Positions 1 to 9,381 of a stretch of 64,000 bases of DNA are shown piece after piece. The stretch's first letter is position 1. Each line of letters opens with the position of its first letter. The DNA comes from Thermohalobaculum sp039815685 (GTDB taxonomy: Bacteria; Pseudomonadota; Alphaproteobacteria; Rhodobacterales; Rhodobacteraceae), in contig JBCBYV010000012.1 of NCBI GenBank assembly GCA_039815685.1, positions 53,319-117,318 of the forward strand, written 5' to 3'. The position numbers and the translations under genes were made by a program. The notes below the pieces were generated by a model. That model saw nothing but the letters and a program-made list of their open reading frames with translations, was not told the origin of the DNA and did not search any database.

Positions 1-96
1 GGGGGTGCCTATGGCCACGGCCGGACCCATGGCCATCATCACGGGGCGAGCGCCCATGACGACCCGAACGCGCACATCCCCCACCGCCATGCCTGA
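1..96 (+). CDS. ureE: UreE C-terminal histidine-rich tail (partial)
   Basis: Only the last 31 codons are in the window; the gene enters from the left. Frame 1 reads a tail rich in His, Gly and Asp, with an HGHHH run near residue 11 and HRHA just before the TGA at 94-96. UreE is the nickel metallochaperone of urease maturation, and a His-rich C-terminus that binds extra nickel is known for the family. Identity rests on this composition plus position directly before ureF, whose ATG lies inside the last codons (8-base overlap). The rest of the urease operon is presumably to the left. Confidence 0.8.
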   Translation, partial: GGAYGHGRTHGHHHGASAHDDPNAHIPHRHA

Positions 97-765
97 GGAA
101 GCGGTCCGCGGTCCGCGGGAGGCGGCGTTGCTCCAAGCCTGGCTCTCACCGGGCTATCCGACGGGCGCCTTTGCCTACAGTCACGGCCTCGAACAGGCGA
201 TCGCCGATGGCGACATCTATGATCCGGCGAGCCTCGAGATCTGGCTGACGGGGCTCCTCGAACACGGCGGGGGCCGGACGGACGCCCTGCTCATTGCCGA
301 GGCGTGGCGCGCGCCCGATGATGATGGGTCGATCGAGCGTTCCCGTGCCCTGGCAAGCAGTCTTGAGCGGCTCACGGAGACCGAGGCTCAGGGTCGCGCC
401 TTCGCCGCCGTCACCGCCGCCGCCTATACGGGACCGATCGGTACCGATGCAGCGCCGCCCTACCCCGTGGCGCTCGGTCGGGCGGCGCGATGCGCCGGCA
501 TTCCGCTCGCGGCACTGCTCCCTCTCGCGCTCCAGGCCTTCGCCACGAACCTCATCAGCGCTGCCGTCCGCCTCGTGCCCCTGGGCCAGACCGATGCGCA
601 GCGGGTCGTCCACCGCCTTCTGCCCGTCATCGCCAACGTCGCTGCAGAAGCACAGCATGCCTCAATGGAGGCAGCAGACCCCCTCGACGCTCATGGCAGC
701 GCGTGCTTTCGTGGCGACACTGCCGCGATGCGGCATGAGACACTGCAAACGAGGCTGTTCCGCAC

Positions 766-769
<4 letters not shown>
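89..769 (+). CDS. ureF: Urease accessory protein UreF
   Basis: UreF is part of the UreD-UreF-UreG complex that loads nickel and carbonate into the urease active site in the cytoplasm. The protein shows the family signature near the N-terminus (LSPGYPTGAFAYSHGLE, about residues 19-35), and a length of 226 residues is usual for UreF. I chose the ATG at 89 because it overlaps the ureE stop by 8 bases, the normal coupling in this operon; longer starts at 5 and 56 would run through ureE. The 3' end overlaps the ureG ATG by four bases (ATGA), so translation of the two is probably coupled. Confidence 0.93.
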
Positions 770-1440
<671 letters not shown>

Positions 1441-1932
1441 AAGGTTAACGGCTCCTTCACGTCCCAGTTTGGAACAAGTTGGCGTCCCATCAAATTTGAG
1501 CAAAAAACTATATTATTGTCAGGTGTTAGCGCCTCGAAGTTCATGTTGCAGTGCAAGCCGACTAAGCCGCTCGGGCATTATCTGCGCATTATCGGCGAAA
1601 AGAAGTCGCCGGAGTAGGCGACTCCCTGTATCCTACCGCCATCCCTCACCAGAAGGGGGTGGCGTGCGTGAGTGATGTAATGGGAGCGACTGACTAGGGA
1701 CCACATGGTCAGCCGCGCTTGCGTTCCCGAGTAGCTCGAGTGCTTTGTATCCTTCCCTCACGGCGAGGACGCCCTGCCCGGCGACCTCGCCGTTTCACTA
1801 TCAGCCACCGCTTAAGAGATGGTTAATGTCGGCGGCCGCCGAGGCGCGGCCGGTCATCCGAGCGCCTTGTGCGCCGGCCTTCACGCTCTAAGCCTCGCAT
1901 GCGTGACACGCGCTTAATCGAAGGGCTGCGAC
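1441..1932. other. Intergenic scar after ureG
   Basis: No convincing gene. The first 110 bases continue the AT-rich composition of the end of ureG. In the same frame as ureG, directly after its stop, codons stay open for about 58 residues to a TAG near 1618 with no start codon; I do not recognise the product. From about 1620 the composition returns to GC-rich. It reads as a remnant of an insertion or recombination event rather than a functional spacer. Confidence 0.5.
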
Positions 1933-2727
1933 ATGGCAGGGACTGTAGCGGGCTACACGGTCAACAGCGTCGTGCTCAATGCAGCAGTTGAAGGACCGGC
2001 AGGCGCCCCCGCGCTCGTTTTCTCCAACTCGCTCGGCACGGATCTTCGCGTGTGGGATCCATTGCTGCCCCATCTGCCCACCGACTGGCGGCGCCTGAGA
2101 TATGACAAGCGCGGCCATGGCCTCTCGGCGCTGCCTGACACCCCGTGGACCATCGAGGATCTCGCGGACGATCTCGACGCTCTCATGGACGCGGCGAGCA
2201 TCGACAGCGCGGTGATCGTCGGCCTCTCGGTCGGCGGCTTGATCGCACAATCGCTTGCCGTCCGGCATCCGGCCCGTGTCCGCGCGCTCGTCCTCTGCGA
2301 TACTGCGGCGCGCATCGGTACGGATGAGATGTGGAACGACCGCATCGCGGCGATCGAGGAAGGCGGGCTCGCCGCGCAGGCCGACGCGATCATGACGCGC
2401 TGGTTCACCGAAGGCTTCCGCGCCGATCTCGCCCGGCTGGAGCCCTGGCGAAACATGATGCTGCGAACGCCTGCCGAGGGATACCTCGCCACCTGCCGGG
2501 CGATCCGCGATGCGGACTATCGCGAAGCCGCGAGCCGCTTGGCCGTGCCCAGTTTGGCCGTCTGCGGGGAAGCAGACGGCTCTACCCCGCCGGCGCTCGT
2601 GCGACAGACCGCGGCGCTGATCCCGGGCTGCCGCTTCGAGCTCATCGCAGAAGCAGGCCACATCCCTTGCGTCGAGCAGCCGGAGGCTCTCGGCGCCCTG
2701 ATCAGCGATTTCGTCTCGGCACTGTGA
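1933..2727 (+). CDS. pcaD: Alpha/beta hydrolase, 3-oxoadipate enol-lactonase type
   Basis: Likely hydrolyses 3-oxoadipate enol-lactone to 3-oxoadipate in protocatechuate degradation. The alpha/beta hydrolase fold is clear: the nucleophile elbow G-L-S-V-G places Ser99, the acid is Asp215 (CGEADGSTPP) and the base is His243 (AGHIPCVEQP). Early motifs FSNSLGTDLRVWD (30-42) and RYDKRGHG (56-63) are typical of PcaD, and 264 residues is the usual length. No other pca genes are nearby, so the substrate is inferred from family similarity only; a related carboxylesterase is possible. It stands alone, with a long non-coding stretch before it and 75 bases before the next gene. Confidence 0.8.
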   Translation: MAGTVAGYTVNSVVLNAAVEGPAGAPALVFSNSLGTDLRVWDPLLPHLPTDWRRLRYDKRGHGLSALPDTPWTIEDLADDLDALMDAASIDSAVIVGLSVGGLIAQSLAVRHPARVRALVLCDTAARIGTDEMWNDRIAAIEEGGLAAQADAIMTRWFTEGFRADLARLEPWRNMMLRTPAEGYLATCRAIRDADYREAASRLAVPSLAVCGEADGSTPPALVRQTAALIPGCRFELIAEAGHIPCVEQPEALGALISDFVSAL

Positions 2728-2802
2728 ACGCGTGATCACGCCGCGCGCTTTCTGGAAACTTGAGCTTCGTTGCTTTTCGCTTCACCCTCTATTTGAGATG
2801 CG

Positions 2803-3486
2803 GTGCGGGAGACATGCGTGGCGGAGACGCCCGGACTTCCTGATTTCAAGGTCTACACGCGGGGCGAGCTAATCGCCGACGGCATCGTGCATGCGGCTGG
2901 CGTCCTGCTTGCGCTGATGGCGGTGCCGGTAATGGTGACCCTCGCGGCGGTCTGGCACGGGAGCTTCACCGTCGTTGCGGCGGCCCTTGTCTACGGGCTC
3001 TCGCTGATCGCGATGTTCGCCTTTTCCGCGAGCTACAACATGGTGCATCATCCACGTGCCAAGGCCCTCCTGAAGAAGTTCGATCATGGCGCGATCTTCG
3101 TGAAGATCGCGGGAACCTACACGCCCTTCGCTGTGCTTCTTGGCGGAGCGGATGCGGGGACGATCCTGATCGGGATCTGGACTGCGGCGCTGCTGGGCGT
3201 GGTTCTGGTGCTGACCAACCCGCGGGGACATGCCTGGATCAGCCTTGCACTCTACCTCGCCATGGGTTGGGCGGTGCTCATCGTCGGCGGCCCGATGCTC
3301 TCGGCCATGAGCACGGCGGGCCTCGTGCTGATCTCCACGGGCGGTGGGCTCTACACCTTAGGGGTCGCCTTCCATCTCTGGGATCGCCTGCCGTACCAAA
3401 ACGCAATTTGGCACACGCATGTGCTGGCGGCGAGCCTCGTCTTCTACGCCGCCGTGATGGTCGAGGTCGGGCTTACAGCGCCATGA
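2803..3486 (+). CDS. Hemolysin III / PAQR-family membrane protein
   Basis: A 227-residue integral membrane protein with about seven hydrophobic segments. It shows the conserved PAQR/HlyIII residues: HAAGVLLAL near residue 27, SASYNMVHHPRAK near 74-86, FDHGAIFVKIAGTYTPF near 93-109, and WHTHVLAASL near the C-terminus. Distant members are receptors or hydrolases that use a zinc site made by such His and Asp residues; the bacterial role is poorly defined despite the hemolysin name. The start is GTG at 2803; GTG at 2818 is also possible. It converges with ccoS across about 110 bases. Confidence 0.85.
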   Translation: MRETCVAETPGLPDFKVYTRGELIADGIVHAAGVLLALMAVPVMVTLAAVWHGSFTVVAAALVYGLSLIAMFAFSASYNMVHHPRAKALLKKFDHGAIFVKIAGTYTPFAVLLGGADAGTILIGIWTAALLGVVLVLTNPRGHAWISLALYLAMGWAVLIVGGPMLSAMSTAGLVLISTGGGLYTLGVAFHLWDRLPYQNAIWHTHVLAASLVFYAAVMVEVGLTAP

Positions 3487-3595
3487 GAGGGTATTGCGCC
3501 GCTGCGCGGGATAACTGGGCGCCCCGACTTCGGGGGCTGCGCCCCCTCAGCGGCCCACCCGCCATCCTCGCGCCAGCCCAATCGATGCCGATGGC

Positions 3596-3751
3596 TCAAC
3601 GGGGAACATCGTCGTTATCGTCGAGCAGGATCCGTGCAGCCTCCCCTTCGAGATCATCGTATTGCTGGGCGCGGAGGCTCCACAGAAAGGCTGCAAGACC
3701 GATGCCGCCGAGGAGGAGTGACGCCGGGATCAGGATGCCGAGAATGGTCAT
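3596..3751 (-). CDS. ccoS: Cbb3 oxidase maturation protein CcoS
   Basis: A 51-residue protein with one N-terminal membrane helix (about residues 2-24) followed by the family hallmark Q-Y-D-D-L-E near residues 30-35 and an acidic C-terminus. CcoS is needed for incorporation of heme and copper into the cbb3 oxidase. The ATG overlaps the TGA of ccoI by four bases (ATGA), and this is the last gene of the ccoGHIS unit. It ends before the convergent hemolysin-III gene. Identity is supported by size, motif and position together. Confidence 0.93.
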   Translation of the reverse strand: MTILGILIPASLLLGGIGLAAFLWSLRAQQYDDLEGEAARILLDDNDDVPR

Positions 3752-6012
3752 GCACCTGGGCTCCTTCTGAGCGCATTCAGGGTGACGGCGAGCGAGGAGC
3801 CCGACATGGCGAGTGCCGCAACGAGAGGCGTCACGAAACCGGACAGCGCCACGGGGACAGCGACGAAGTTATAAAGGGCGGCCATCGCAAAGTTCTGCCG
3901 CGCCCTAGCCTGTGCCGTGCGTCCAGCGTCGAGGGCCGTGACGACGGCGCCGAGCTTTTCGCCGGTGAAAACGAGGGCTGCGGCGGCCCGGCTCACATCC
4001 GCACCGGAAGCCGGAGAAATTGAGACATGGGCTGCCGCCAGGGCTGGGGCATCATTGAGCCCATCGCCGATCATGAGGACGCATGCGCCCTCCGCCGCCA
4101 TCGTCTCCAGCATGGCCAGCTTCTCCGCCGGTCTGAGGGCGGCATGCCAGGTCTCGATCCCCGCATCCTCAGCGGCGGCTGCCACAGGCCCCGGCGCATC
4201 ACCGGAGAGAAGCATGACACGGAGGCCACGGGTCTTGAGGGCTGCGACTGTCTCGGCGGCATCGCTACGGAGGCGGTCCTCGAAGCGGAAGGGGATCGGA
4301 GGTCGGCCGGGACGGGAGAGCCAGACGGTGCTCCGCGTCTCGTCCTCGCCGCACGCCGTTGCGGCGCCCGCCCAGCCGGCGCGACCCAGGCGGACTGACC
4401 CTTCGGGGGCTCGCCCCTCCATGCCATCGCCGGGATGCTCCCTGACGCGATCGAGTTCTGCAGGGACAACACCCTGCTCCTCGGCCACTGCTGCAAGGGC
4501 ACGGGCCAAGGGGTGACGAGAGGCGGTGGCAAGGGCGGAGGCAACAGTCCAATCGTCCTCGGACGTTCCCTCAGCAGAGGCGAAGCTCGGCCTTCCCGCA
4601 GTCAGCGTTCCCGTCTTGTCGAAGACGACCGTGTCAGCCGCGGCGAGGCGTTCCAGCGCCGCGCCGTCCTTGAGGAAGATCCCCTGCCGGAAGAGGCGCC
4701 CGGAGGTCGTGGCATGCACGGCGGGCACCGCGAGACCCAGCGCACAGGGGCAGGTGATGATGAGGACAGCGGCAGCGATCATGACCGCACGATGCATGTC
4801 CCCATCGGTCCACCAGAGCCAGCCGACGAAGGCGATCATGGCCATGGCGTGGACGGACCAGGCGTATTGGCGCGCTGCCACATCGGCCCAGGCATCGAGG
4901 CGGGAACGTCCGTGCTCCGCCGCCTCCACCAGCCGGGCGATGCCGGCCAGCATCGTCGCCTCGCCCGTTGCCGTGACGCGTATCGTCAGGGGTCCGGTGA
5001 GGTTCAGCATCCCTGCATGGATCGTGTCGCCGGGGCCGGCCGCTTCGGGCACGCTTTCGCCCGTGACCATGGAACGGTCGATATCCGAACGGCCATCTTC
5101 GACCTGCCCGTCCGCCGGCACGCGCTCACCGGGCGCGATGAGGAGGCGGTCGCCGGGGCTGACGGCCTCGATCGCCACAGCCTCCCGCCGTCCATCGGCG
5201 CAAAGGCGCGTCGCAGAGCGGACGGCGAGGGTCGCGAGTTCGGCGGCGGCAGAGCGGGCACGGGCCCGGGTGCGGTGGTCGAGGTAGCGGCCGATCAGGA
5301 GAAAGAAGACGAGGCCGATGCCGGCGTCGAAATAGGCATGCTCCCCCCCGATCATGGTCTCGTAGAGCGAGACGCCAGCCGCGAGCCAGATGGCAACAGT
5401 GATGGGCACGTCCATGTTGAGGCGCCCGGCGGCAAGCGCGCGCGCAGCACCCGCATAGAACGGGCGGCCGGCAAAGGCGATGGCCGGGAGCGCGATGAGG
5501 CCCGAGATCCAGTGCAGGAGATCCCGTGTCGCCCCCTCCGCTCCGGACCAGACGGCGACGGAGAGGAGCATGACGTTCATCATCGCGAAGCCCGCGATGC
5601 CGATGCGCGCGAGCAGGGCGCGACCCGGGGCGTCGCGCTCGAGCGCGGCCATCGCCTCCGCATCATAGGGGCGCGCCTCGTGACCCAGCCCCTCGACGGC
5701 GCTGACGAGGCCTGCTGGCTCATGCGCTGCTGGATCGAAGAGGACCGTCAGGCGCTTCGCGGTGAGGTTTACCCGGGCGCTCAAGACGCCGGGCAGGGGG
5801 ACGAGACCGCGCTCAAGCGTCGCGATGCAAGCGGGGCAGTGGATGGTCGGCACCAGAAGGTCGATCCGGGCACGGCCCGCAGCCTCCAAACGCACGAAGC
5901 GCGCCGCTGCGTCAGCGGTCGCCGTGCGGGCCTCCGCGAGGGAAGCGGCCGCGCCCGAAGCGCAGCAACCAGCGGGCGCCGGGGCCCCGGTGCTCGCCGT
6001 CTCGAAGGGCAT
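3748..6012 (-). CDS. ccoI: Copper-translocating P-type ATPase CcoI (FixI)
   Basis: A P1B-type ATPase of the inner membrane that handles copper for the CuB site of cbb3 oxidase. Domain order: a short Cys-containing N-terminus (Cys16-Cys17), a heavy-metal-associated domain with CPAC at 59-62, membrane helices, an actuator domain with TGES near 317-320, the copper-site CPC at 421-423, the phosphorylation motif DKTGT starting at Asp465, a nucleotide-binding SRHPLA motif, and GDGLNDAPAL before the last helices. At 754 residues it has the usual length. Its ATG shares one base with the ccoH stop (TGATG) and its stop overlaps ccoS. Confidence 0.96.
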   Translation of the reverse strand: MPFETASTGAPAPAGCCASGAAASLAEARTATADAAARFVRLEAAGRARIDLLVPTIHCPACIATLERGLVPLPGVLSARVNLTAKRLTVLFDPAAHEPAGLVSAVEGLGHEARPYDAEAMAALERDAPGRALLARIGIAGFAMMNVMLLSVAVWSGAEGATRDLLHWISGLIALPAIAFAGRPFYAGAARALAAGRLNMDVPITVAIWLAAGVSLYETMIGGEHAYFDAGIGLVFFLLIGRYLDHRTRARARSAAAELATLAVRSATRLCADGRREAVAIEAVSPGDRLLIAPGERVPADGQVEDGRSDIDRSMVTGESVPEAAGPGDTIHAGMLNLTGPLTIRVTATGEATMLAGIARLVEAAEHGRSRLDAWADVAARQYAWSVHAMAMIAFVGWLWWTDGDMHRAVMIAAAVLIITCPCALGLAVPAVHATTSGRLFRQGIFLKDGAALERLAAADTVVFDKTGTLTAGRPSFASAEGTSEDDWTVASALATASRHPLARALAAVAEEQGVVPAELDRVREHPGDGMEGRAPEGSVRLGRAGWAGAATACGEDETRSTVWLSRPGRPPIPFRFEDRLRSDAAETVAALKTRGLRVMLLSGDAPGPVAAAAEDAGIETWHAALRPAEKLAMLETMAAEGACVLMIGDGLNDAPALAAAHVSISPASGADVSRAAAALVFTGEKLGAVVTALDAGRTAQARARQNFAMAALYNFVAVPVALSGFVTPLVAALAMSGSSLAVTLNALRRSPGA

Positions 6013-6524
6013 CAGCCGGCGTCTCCTCGCGGCCTAGGCACCCAGAGGGGAGCGATCGCCTGCCATGGCGTCTCACCGCCTTCTATGCGTAGTGCTACGC
6101 GCCAGCTCCCATGTTCGAGCGCGATTGGCGCGGTATGCCCCGCGCCCCCGCCTGTGGCGTCCGAGCTGAGCCTAAGGGTGCGATCAGTGATGTTGCCGGC
6201 GGGACGGCCGACGACCGCTTCGATCTGAAGGCCTTTGACCAGAACCCCATCGGCATCACGAACCGTCACGCTCAAGATCTCCCCATCATAGGCAGTGCCG
6301 ACTTGCCAGCCGAGCGCGGTCTGCGCTGCGGCCCGCGCGTTCCAGCCGACGCCAGCGCGGTAGGAATTATCGACCACTGTGCCCGGGAACGTGCCCGTCG
6401 CGGCGAAGAGGAGCGCCATGTTGGCCGTGATAATCACGCCGAAGGCGCAGAGTGCGATGACCAGCACGTGGCGGCCGGTAAGCTCGCCCTTCGTCCGGCG
6501 CGCAGGTTGGGTGATGTCAGCCAT
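6012..6524 (-). CDS. ccoH: Cbb3 oxidase assembly protein CcoH (FixH)
   Basis: A small membrane-anchored protein of 170 residues with one N-terminal helix (ALCAFGVIITANMALLF, about residues 24-40) and a periplasmic domain of the FixH type with NSYRAGVGWN and a Gly-rich C-terminal half. FixH works with FixI in maturation of the oxidase. An upstream ATG at 6596 would extend the frame deep into ccoG, so I chose the ATG at 6524, which overlaps the ccoG stop by eight bases, consistent with the tight packing of this operon. Confidence 0.9.
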   Translation of the reverse strand: MADITQPARRTKGELTGRHVLVIALCAFGVIITANMALLFAATGTFPGTVVDNSYRAGVGWNARAAAQTALGWQVGTAYDGEILSVTVRDADGVLVKGLQIEAVVGRPAGNITDRTLRLSSDATGGGAGHTAPIALEHGSWRVALRIEGGETPWQAIAPLWVPRPRGDAG

Positions 6525-8064
6525 CGTTCTCGGGCCCCCTGAATTGGGTGTCGTAGAAGGTGCGGTCGCGCGTCTCGAGGTTCTCGACCCAGACACGCAG
6601 ATCGAAGCGCTCCGGCATGCCGAACCAGGGCGGAGCAGTCAGAAAGAGTTTCAGGCGTCGCTGCTCCTGCGCGGCGATCTCGAGCTCCAGGCCGTCGAGT
6701 CCCTGCAGCGCCTGACGGACCACGTAGTCAGCGGTCACACCGACGCGGAAGACCGCGGTGCTATCGGTCATGTTCTGGATCTTGAGATCGTAGGCGTTCC
6801 GGATCTCCCCATCGGAGAGCACCGTGAACACCGGATTGCGCTCGGGCGCTACGGTCAGGCCTATCTGGTCCCGCATGAAGAGCGTGACGACCATGGCGAC
6901 GCCGATGAGCGACCAGAGGGTGAAGTACAGGACCGTGCGGGTACGCACGATCTTGCCGAGCAAGAGCGCAGGGGCGGCGCCGGCTCGCTCGGCGTGCGCA
7001 TCCTTGAGCGTGCAGTAGTCGATCAGCCCGCGAGGTTTGCCGATCTTCTTCATGATGTCGTCGCAGGCATCGATGCAGAGCCCGCAGGTGATGCAGCCGA
7101 TCTGCTGGCCCTCCCGGATGTCGACGCCGGTGGGGCAGACATTCACGCAGGCATTGCAGTCGATACAGTCCCCGGGGCCTTTCGGCCGTTCCGCGACTGC
7201 CGCATTGCCCACTGCCAGCGCGCCCTGCAACGACGGCATGCCCGGCTGAGGGATCGCAGGCGTCGGGGTACCCATCACCGGGCCCGCGAAGGCCGATGCC
7301 TCGGCCGCCTTCTGGCGCTTGCGGTGCTTGCCCCGCGGCTCGCCACGCCAGTCCTTGTAAGTGACGATCAGCGAGTTCTCGTCGAGCATCGCGCCCTGAA
7401 TACGCGGCCAGGGACACATGTAGATGCAGACCTGCTCACGCATGAACCCGCCGAGGACGAAGGTGGTGAGGGTGAGGACGCCGACGGTGGCATAGGCGAC
7501 GGAAGCCGCCTGACCGGTGAAGAGATCGACGAAGAGCGTTGGCGCATCGGCGAAGTAGAAGACCCAGGCACCACCCGTGGCGATGGCGATCAGCAGCCAG
7601 ATGGACCATTTCAGAGCGCGCTTTCGCACCTTCTCCCCGTCCCAGCCGCGGTTCCAGAGCCGGTACTGCGCGTTCCGGTCGCCATCCACCCAGCGCTCCA
7701 CATGCTGATAGAGATCGACCCAGACGGTCTGAGGGCAGGCGTATCCGCACCAAGCGCGGCCGAAGACGGAGGTCACGAGAAAGAGGCCGAGCCCCGCCAT
7801 GATCAGGAGGCCTGCGACGTAGTAGAACTCCTGTGGCCAGATCTCGATCCAGAAGAAAAAGAAGCGCCGGCCGGCAAGATCAACGAGCACGGCCTGGTCC
7901 GGCAGCTCCGGCCCCCGGTCCCAGCGCAGCCAGGGCGTGACGTAGTAGATGCCGAGGGTGACGATCAGTATGGCCCATTTGAAGCGGCGGAAGTTACCGG
8001 TGACGGCCTTTGGAAAGACCTGACGCCGGTTCTCGTAGAGCGGCATGTCCTGGGACGTGGCCAT
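6517..8064 (-). CDS. ccoG: Cbb3 oxidase accessory ferredoxin-like protein CcoG (FixG/RdxA)
   Basis: Membrane protein with several helices, bacterial ferredoxin clusters (CIDCNACVNVCPTGVD and CITCGLCIDAC) and a C-terminal Ig-like domain. It reduces copper(II) during cbb3 assembly. Further cysteine motifs WCGYACPQTVW and CIYMCPWPR sit in the membrane part. I placed the start at 8064 (MATSQDMPLYENRRQ), which has a GGAG six-to-ten bases upstream; starts at 8103 and 8148 leave too little room between the FNR box at 8154-8167 and the coding sequence. A Pro/Ala/Gly-rich stretch of about 45 residues just before the first ferredoxin motif looks longer than in typical homologs. First gene of ccoGHIS. 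Confidence 0.93.
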   Translation of the reverse strand: MATSQDMPLYENRRQVFPKAVTGNFRRFKWAILIVTLGIYYVTPWLRWDRGPELPDQAVLVDLAGRRFFFFWIEIWPQEFYYVAGLLIMAGLGLFLVTSVFGRAWCGYACPQTVWVDLYQHVERWVDGDRNAQYRLWNRGWDGEKVRKRALKWSIWLLIAIATGGAWVFYFADAPTLFVDLFTGQAASVAYATVGVLTLTTFVLGGFMREQVCIYMCPWPRIQGAMLDENSLIVTYKDWRGEPRGKHRKRQKAAEASAFAGPVMGTPTPAIPQPGMPSLQGALAVGNAAVAERPKGPGDCIDCNACVNVCPTGVDIREGQQIGCITCGLCIDACDDIMKKIGKPRGLIDYCTLKDAHAERAGAAPALLLGKIVRTRTVLYFTLWSLIGVAMVVTLFMRDQIGLTVAPERNPVFTVLSDGEIRNAYDLKIQNMTDSTAVFRVGVTADYVVRQALQGLDGLELEIAAQEQRRLKLFLTAPPWFGMPERFDLRVWVENLETRDRTFYDTQFRGPENDG

Positions 8065-8153
8065 CAGCTTCGTCTCCGCGCGAGGCAACCGCCGGATACT
8101 CATGAGGAGGTCCGGATCGGTATCCTGCTTCTTCGATCCGCGATGCATCCGCG

Positions 8154-8167
8154 TTGATCGGGATCAA
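8154..8167 (-). promoter_or_regulatory. FNR/FixK box upstream of ccoG
   Basis: TTGATCGGGATCAA, a perfect palindromic match to the TTGAT-N4-ATCAA site bound by FNR/FnrL/FixK proteins. If it acts as a class II activator site centred near -41.5, transcription of ccoGHIS would begin near 8119, which supports the downstream start codon chosen for ccoG. Confidence 0.88.
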
Positions 8168-8228
8168 GGCTGACCCTGGTGCAGAAAACGAAGGCCCAGC
8201 GCCGCGCTTAGGTCTCGATGATGATGAC

Positions 8229-8266
8229 CAAAAAAGTACCCGGGCGCGGCAGGGGCCGGACCCGGG
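8229..8266 (-). terminator. Rho-independent terminator after ccoP
   Basis: Read on the minus strand, a GC-rich hairpin with CCCGGG arms (8261-8266 and 8239-8244) and inner GCC/GGC pairs is followed by a run of six T (8235-8230). It lies 31 bases after the ccoP stop, separating ccoNOQP from ccoGHIS. Confidence 0.75.
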
Positions 8267-8296
8267 CAGTTCGACAGGGAGGTCGGGGCGGTGGGC

Positions 8297-9178
8297 TTAT
8301 TGCCCGCCGCCAAGGCTGTGTACGTAGATGGCGGCCTGCTTGATCTGCGCGTCCGTCAGTCGGCTCGTCCATCCGGGCATCACGCCCGCACGGCTATGCG
8401 TGATCGTCTCCACGATCTTCTCCTTGCTCCCGCCATAGAGCCAGATCGCGTCCGAGATGTTCGGGGCACCCAGCGCGGGCTCGCCTCGGCCCTCGTCCCC
8501 GTGACAGGCGGCGCAGTTGTCGGCGTAGATCGTCGCACCCTCCTCGGTGCTCTCCGCCCCTCCGGAGAGGCTGAGGACATGGTCGGCGACGAGATCGATC
8601 TCCGCCTTCGTCAGCATCTCCAAATCCCCGAAAGCCGGCATCTCGGAGTAGCGGGTGTCGTCGTCGCTGTCGTAGCGGATCCCGTGGCGAAGCGTGTACT
8701 CGATGTCCTCGAGCGTCCCGCCCCAGAGCCAGGCGTCGTCGCGCAGGTTTGGATAACCCGCCGCCTGCACGCCCGCGGCACCCGCTCCGTGACACTGCGA
8801 GCAGTTGTTGCGGAAGATGGCCGCACCGCCCGCCTGGCTGAACTGAGTGAGCTCCGCATCCGACGCGACCTCGTCGATGGTGAGCGCCGCGATCCTGTCG
8901 GTATAGACACTCTGTGCCGCCGCCGCCTCGGCGATCGCTTCGTGCACCTCACCACGCGTGGAGTGCCCCAGAATGCCGGCGGTCGCAGACGTCATCAGCG
9001 GCCAGGCGGGGTAGAGCACAGTATAGATCACGCCCCAGACGATCGTGCCGTAGAAGGTCCAGAGCCACCACTTCGGCAGCGGCGTGTCGAGTTCCTTGAT
9101 CCCGTCCCAAGTATGGCCGGTGGTCTCGGTGCCGGTCTCGTCGTCGACCTCGCGCCCTTGCTTCTCAGGGTTGGTCAT
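8297..9178 (-). CDS. ccoP: Cbb3 oxidase diheme cytochrome c subunit CcoP
   Basis: Membrane-bound diheme cytochrome that passes electrons to the catalytic subunit. One membrane helix lies at about residues 36-58 after a short cytoplasmic tail, followed by two cytochrome c domains with CSQCH (126-130) and CAACH (222-226). Met ligands are likely in SEMPAF and GVMPGW. The start at 9178 has a very strong ribosome site (AGGAGG) and overlaps the end of ccoQ by 14 bases; the longer reading frame to 9256 runs inside ccoQ. Length 293 residues, normal for CcoP. Confidence 0.96.
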   Translation of the reverse strand: MTNPEKQGREVDDETGTETTGHTWDGIKELDTPLPKWWLWTFYGTIVWGVIYTVLYPAWPLMTSATAGILGHSTRGEVHEAIAEAAAAQSVYTDRIAALTIDEVASDAELTQFSQAGGAAIFRNNCSQCHGAGAAGVQAAGYPNLRDDAWLWGGTLEDIEYTLRHGIRYDSDDDTRYSEMPAFGDLEMLTKAEIDLVADHVLSLSGGAESTEEGATIYADNCAACHGDEGRGEPALGAPNISDAIWLYGGSKEKIVETITHSRAGVMPGWTSRLTDAQIKQAAIYVHSLGGGQ

Positions 9179-9371
9179 CACGCGCCTCCTTTTCGGCACC
9201 GTCATCAGTGATTGGCGCGTCCGCATGACGGAGAGGTATTGACGCGATGTCGGCATGCTTGCTGCGGCTACCCGGCCGCAGCGTGTAGAGCACGACGCCC
9301 AGGAAGAAGGTCAGCATCGCGATCAGGAACCAGCTGTCCGCAAAGGCGCGCAATATCGTGTAGGTTTCCAT
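9165..9371 (-). CDS. ccoQ: Cbb3 oxidase small subunit CcoQ
   Basis: A 68-residue protein with one N-terminal hydrophobic helix (FLIAMLTFFLGVVLYTL, about residues 15-31) and a polar cytoplasmic tail, between ccoO and ccoP as in other proteobacteria. CcoQ stabilises the oxidase complex and in Rhodobacter is linked to oxygen signalling. The ATG follows a GAGG ribosome site. The assignment rests mostly on position and topology because the family is weakly conserved. Confidence 0.88.
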   Translation of the reverse strand: METYTILRAFADSWFLIAMLTFFLGVVLYTLRPGSRSKHADIASIPLRHADAPITDDGAEKEARDDQP

Positions 9372-9381
9372 CGCTCCCTCC

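Noticed and set aside
4435..6228. Long open frame of 597 codons opposite ccoI
   Set aside because: Antisense shadow of a GC-rich gene; Arg/Gly/His-rich with no family likeness, while ccoI on the other strand has all P-type ATPase motifs.
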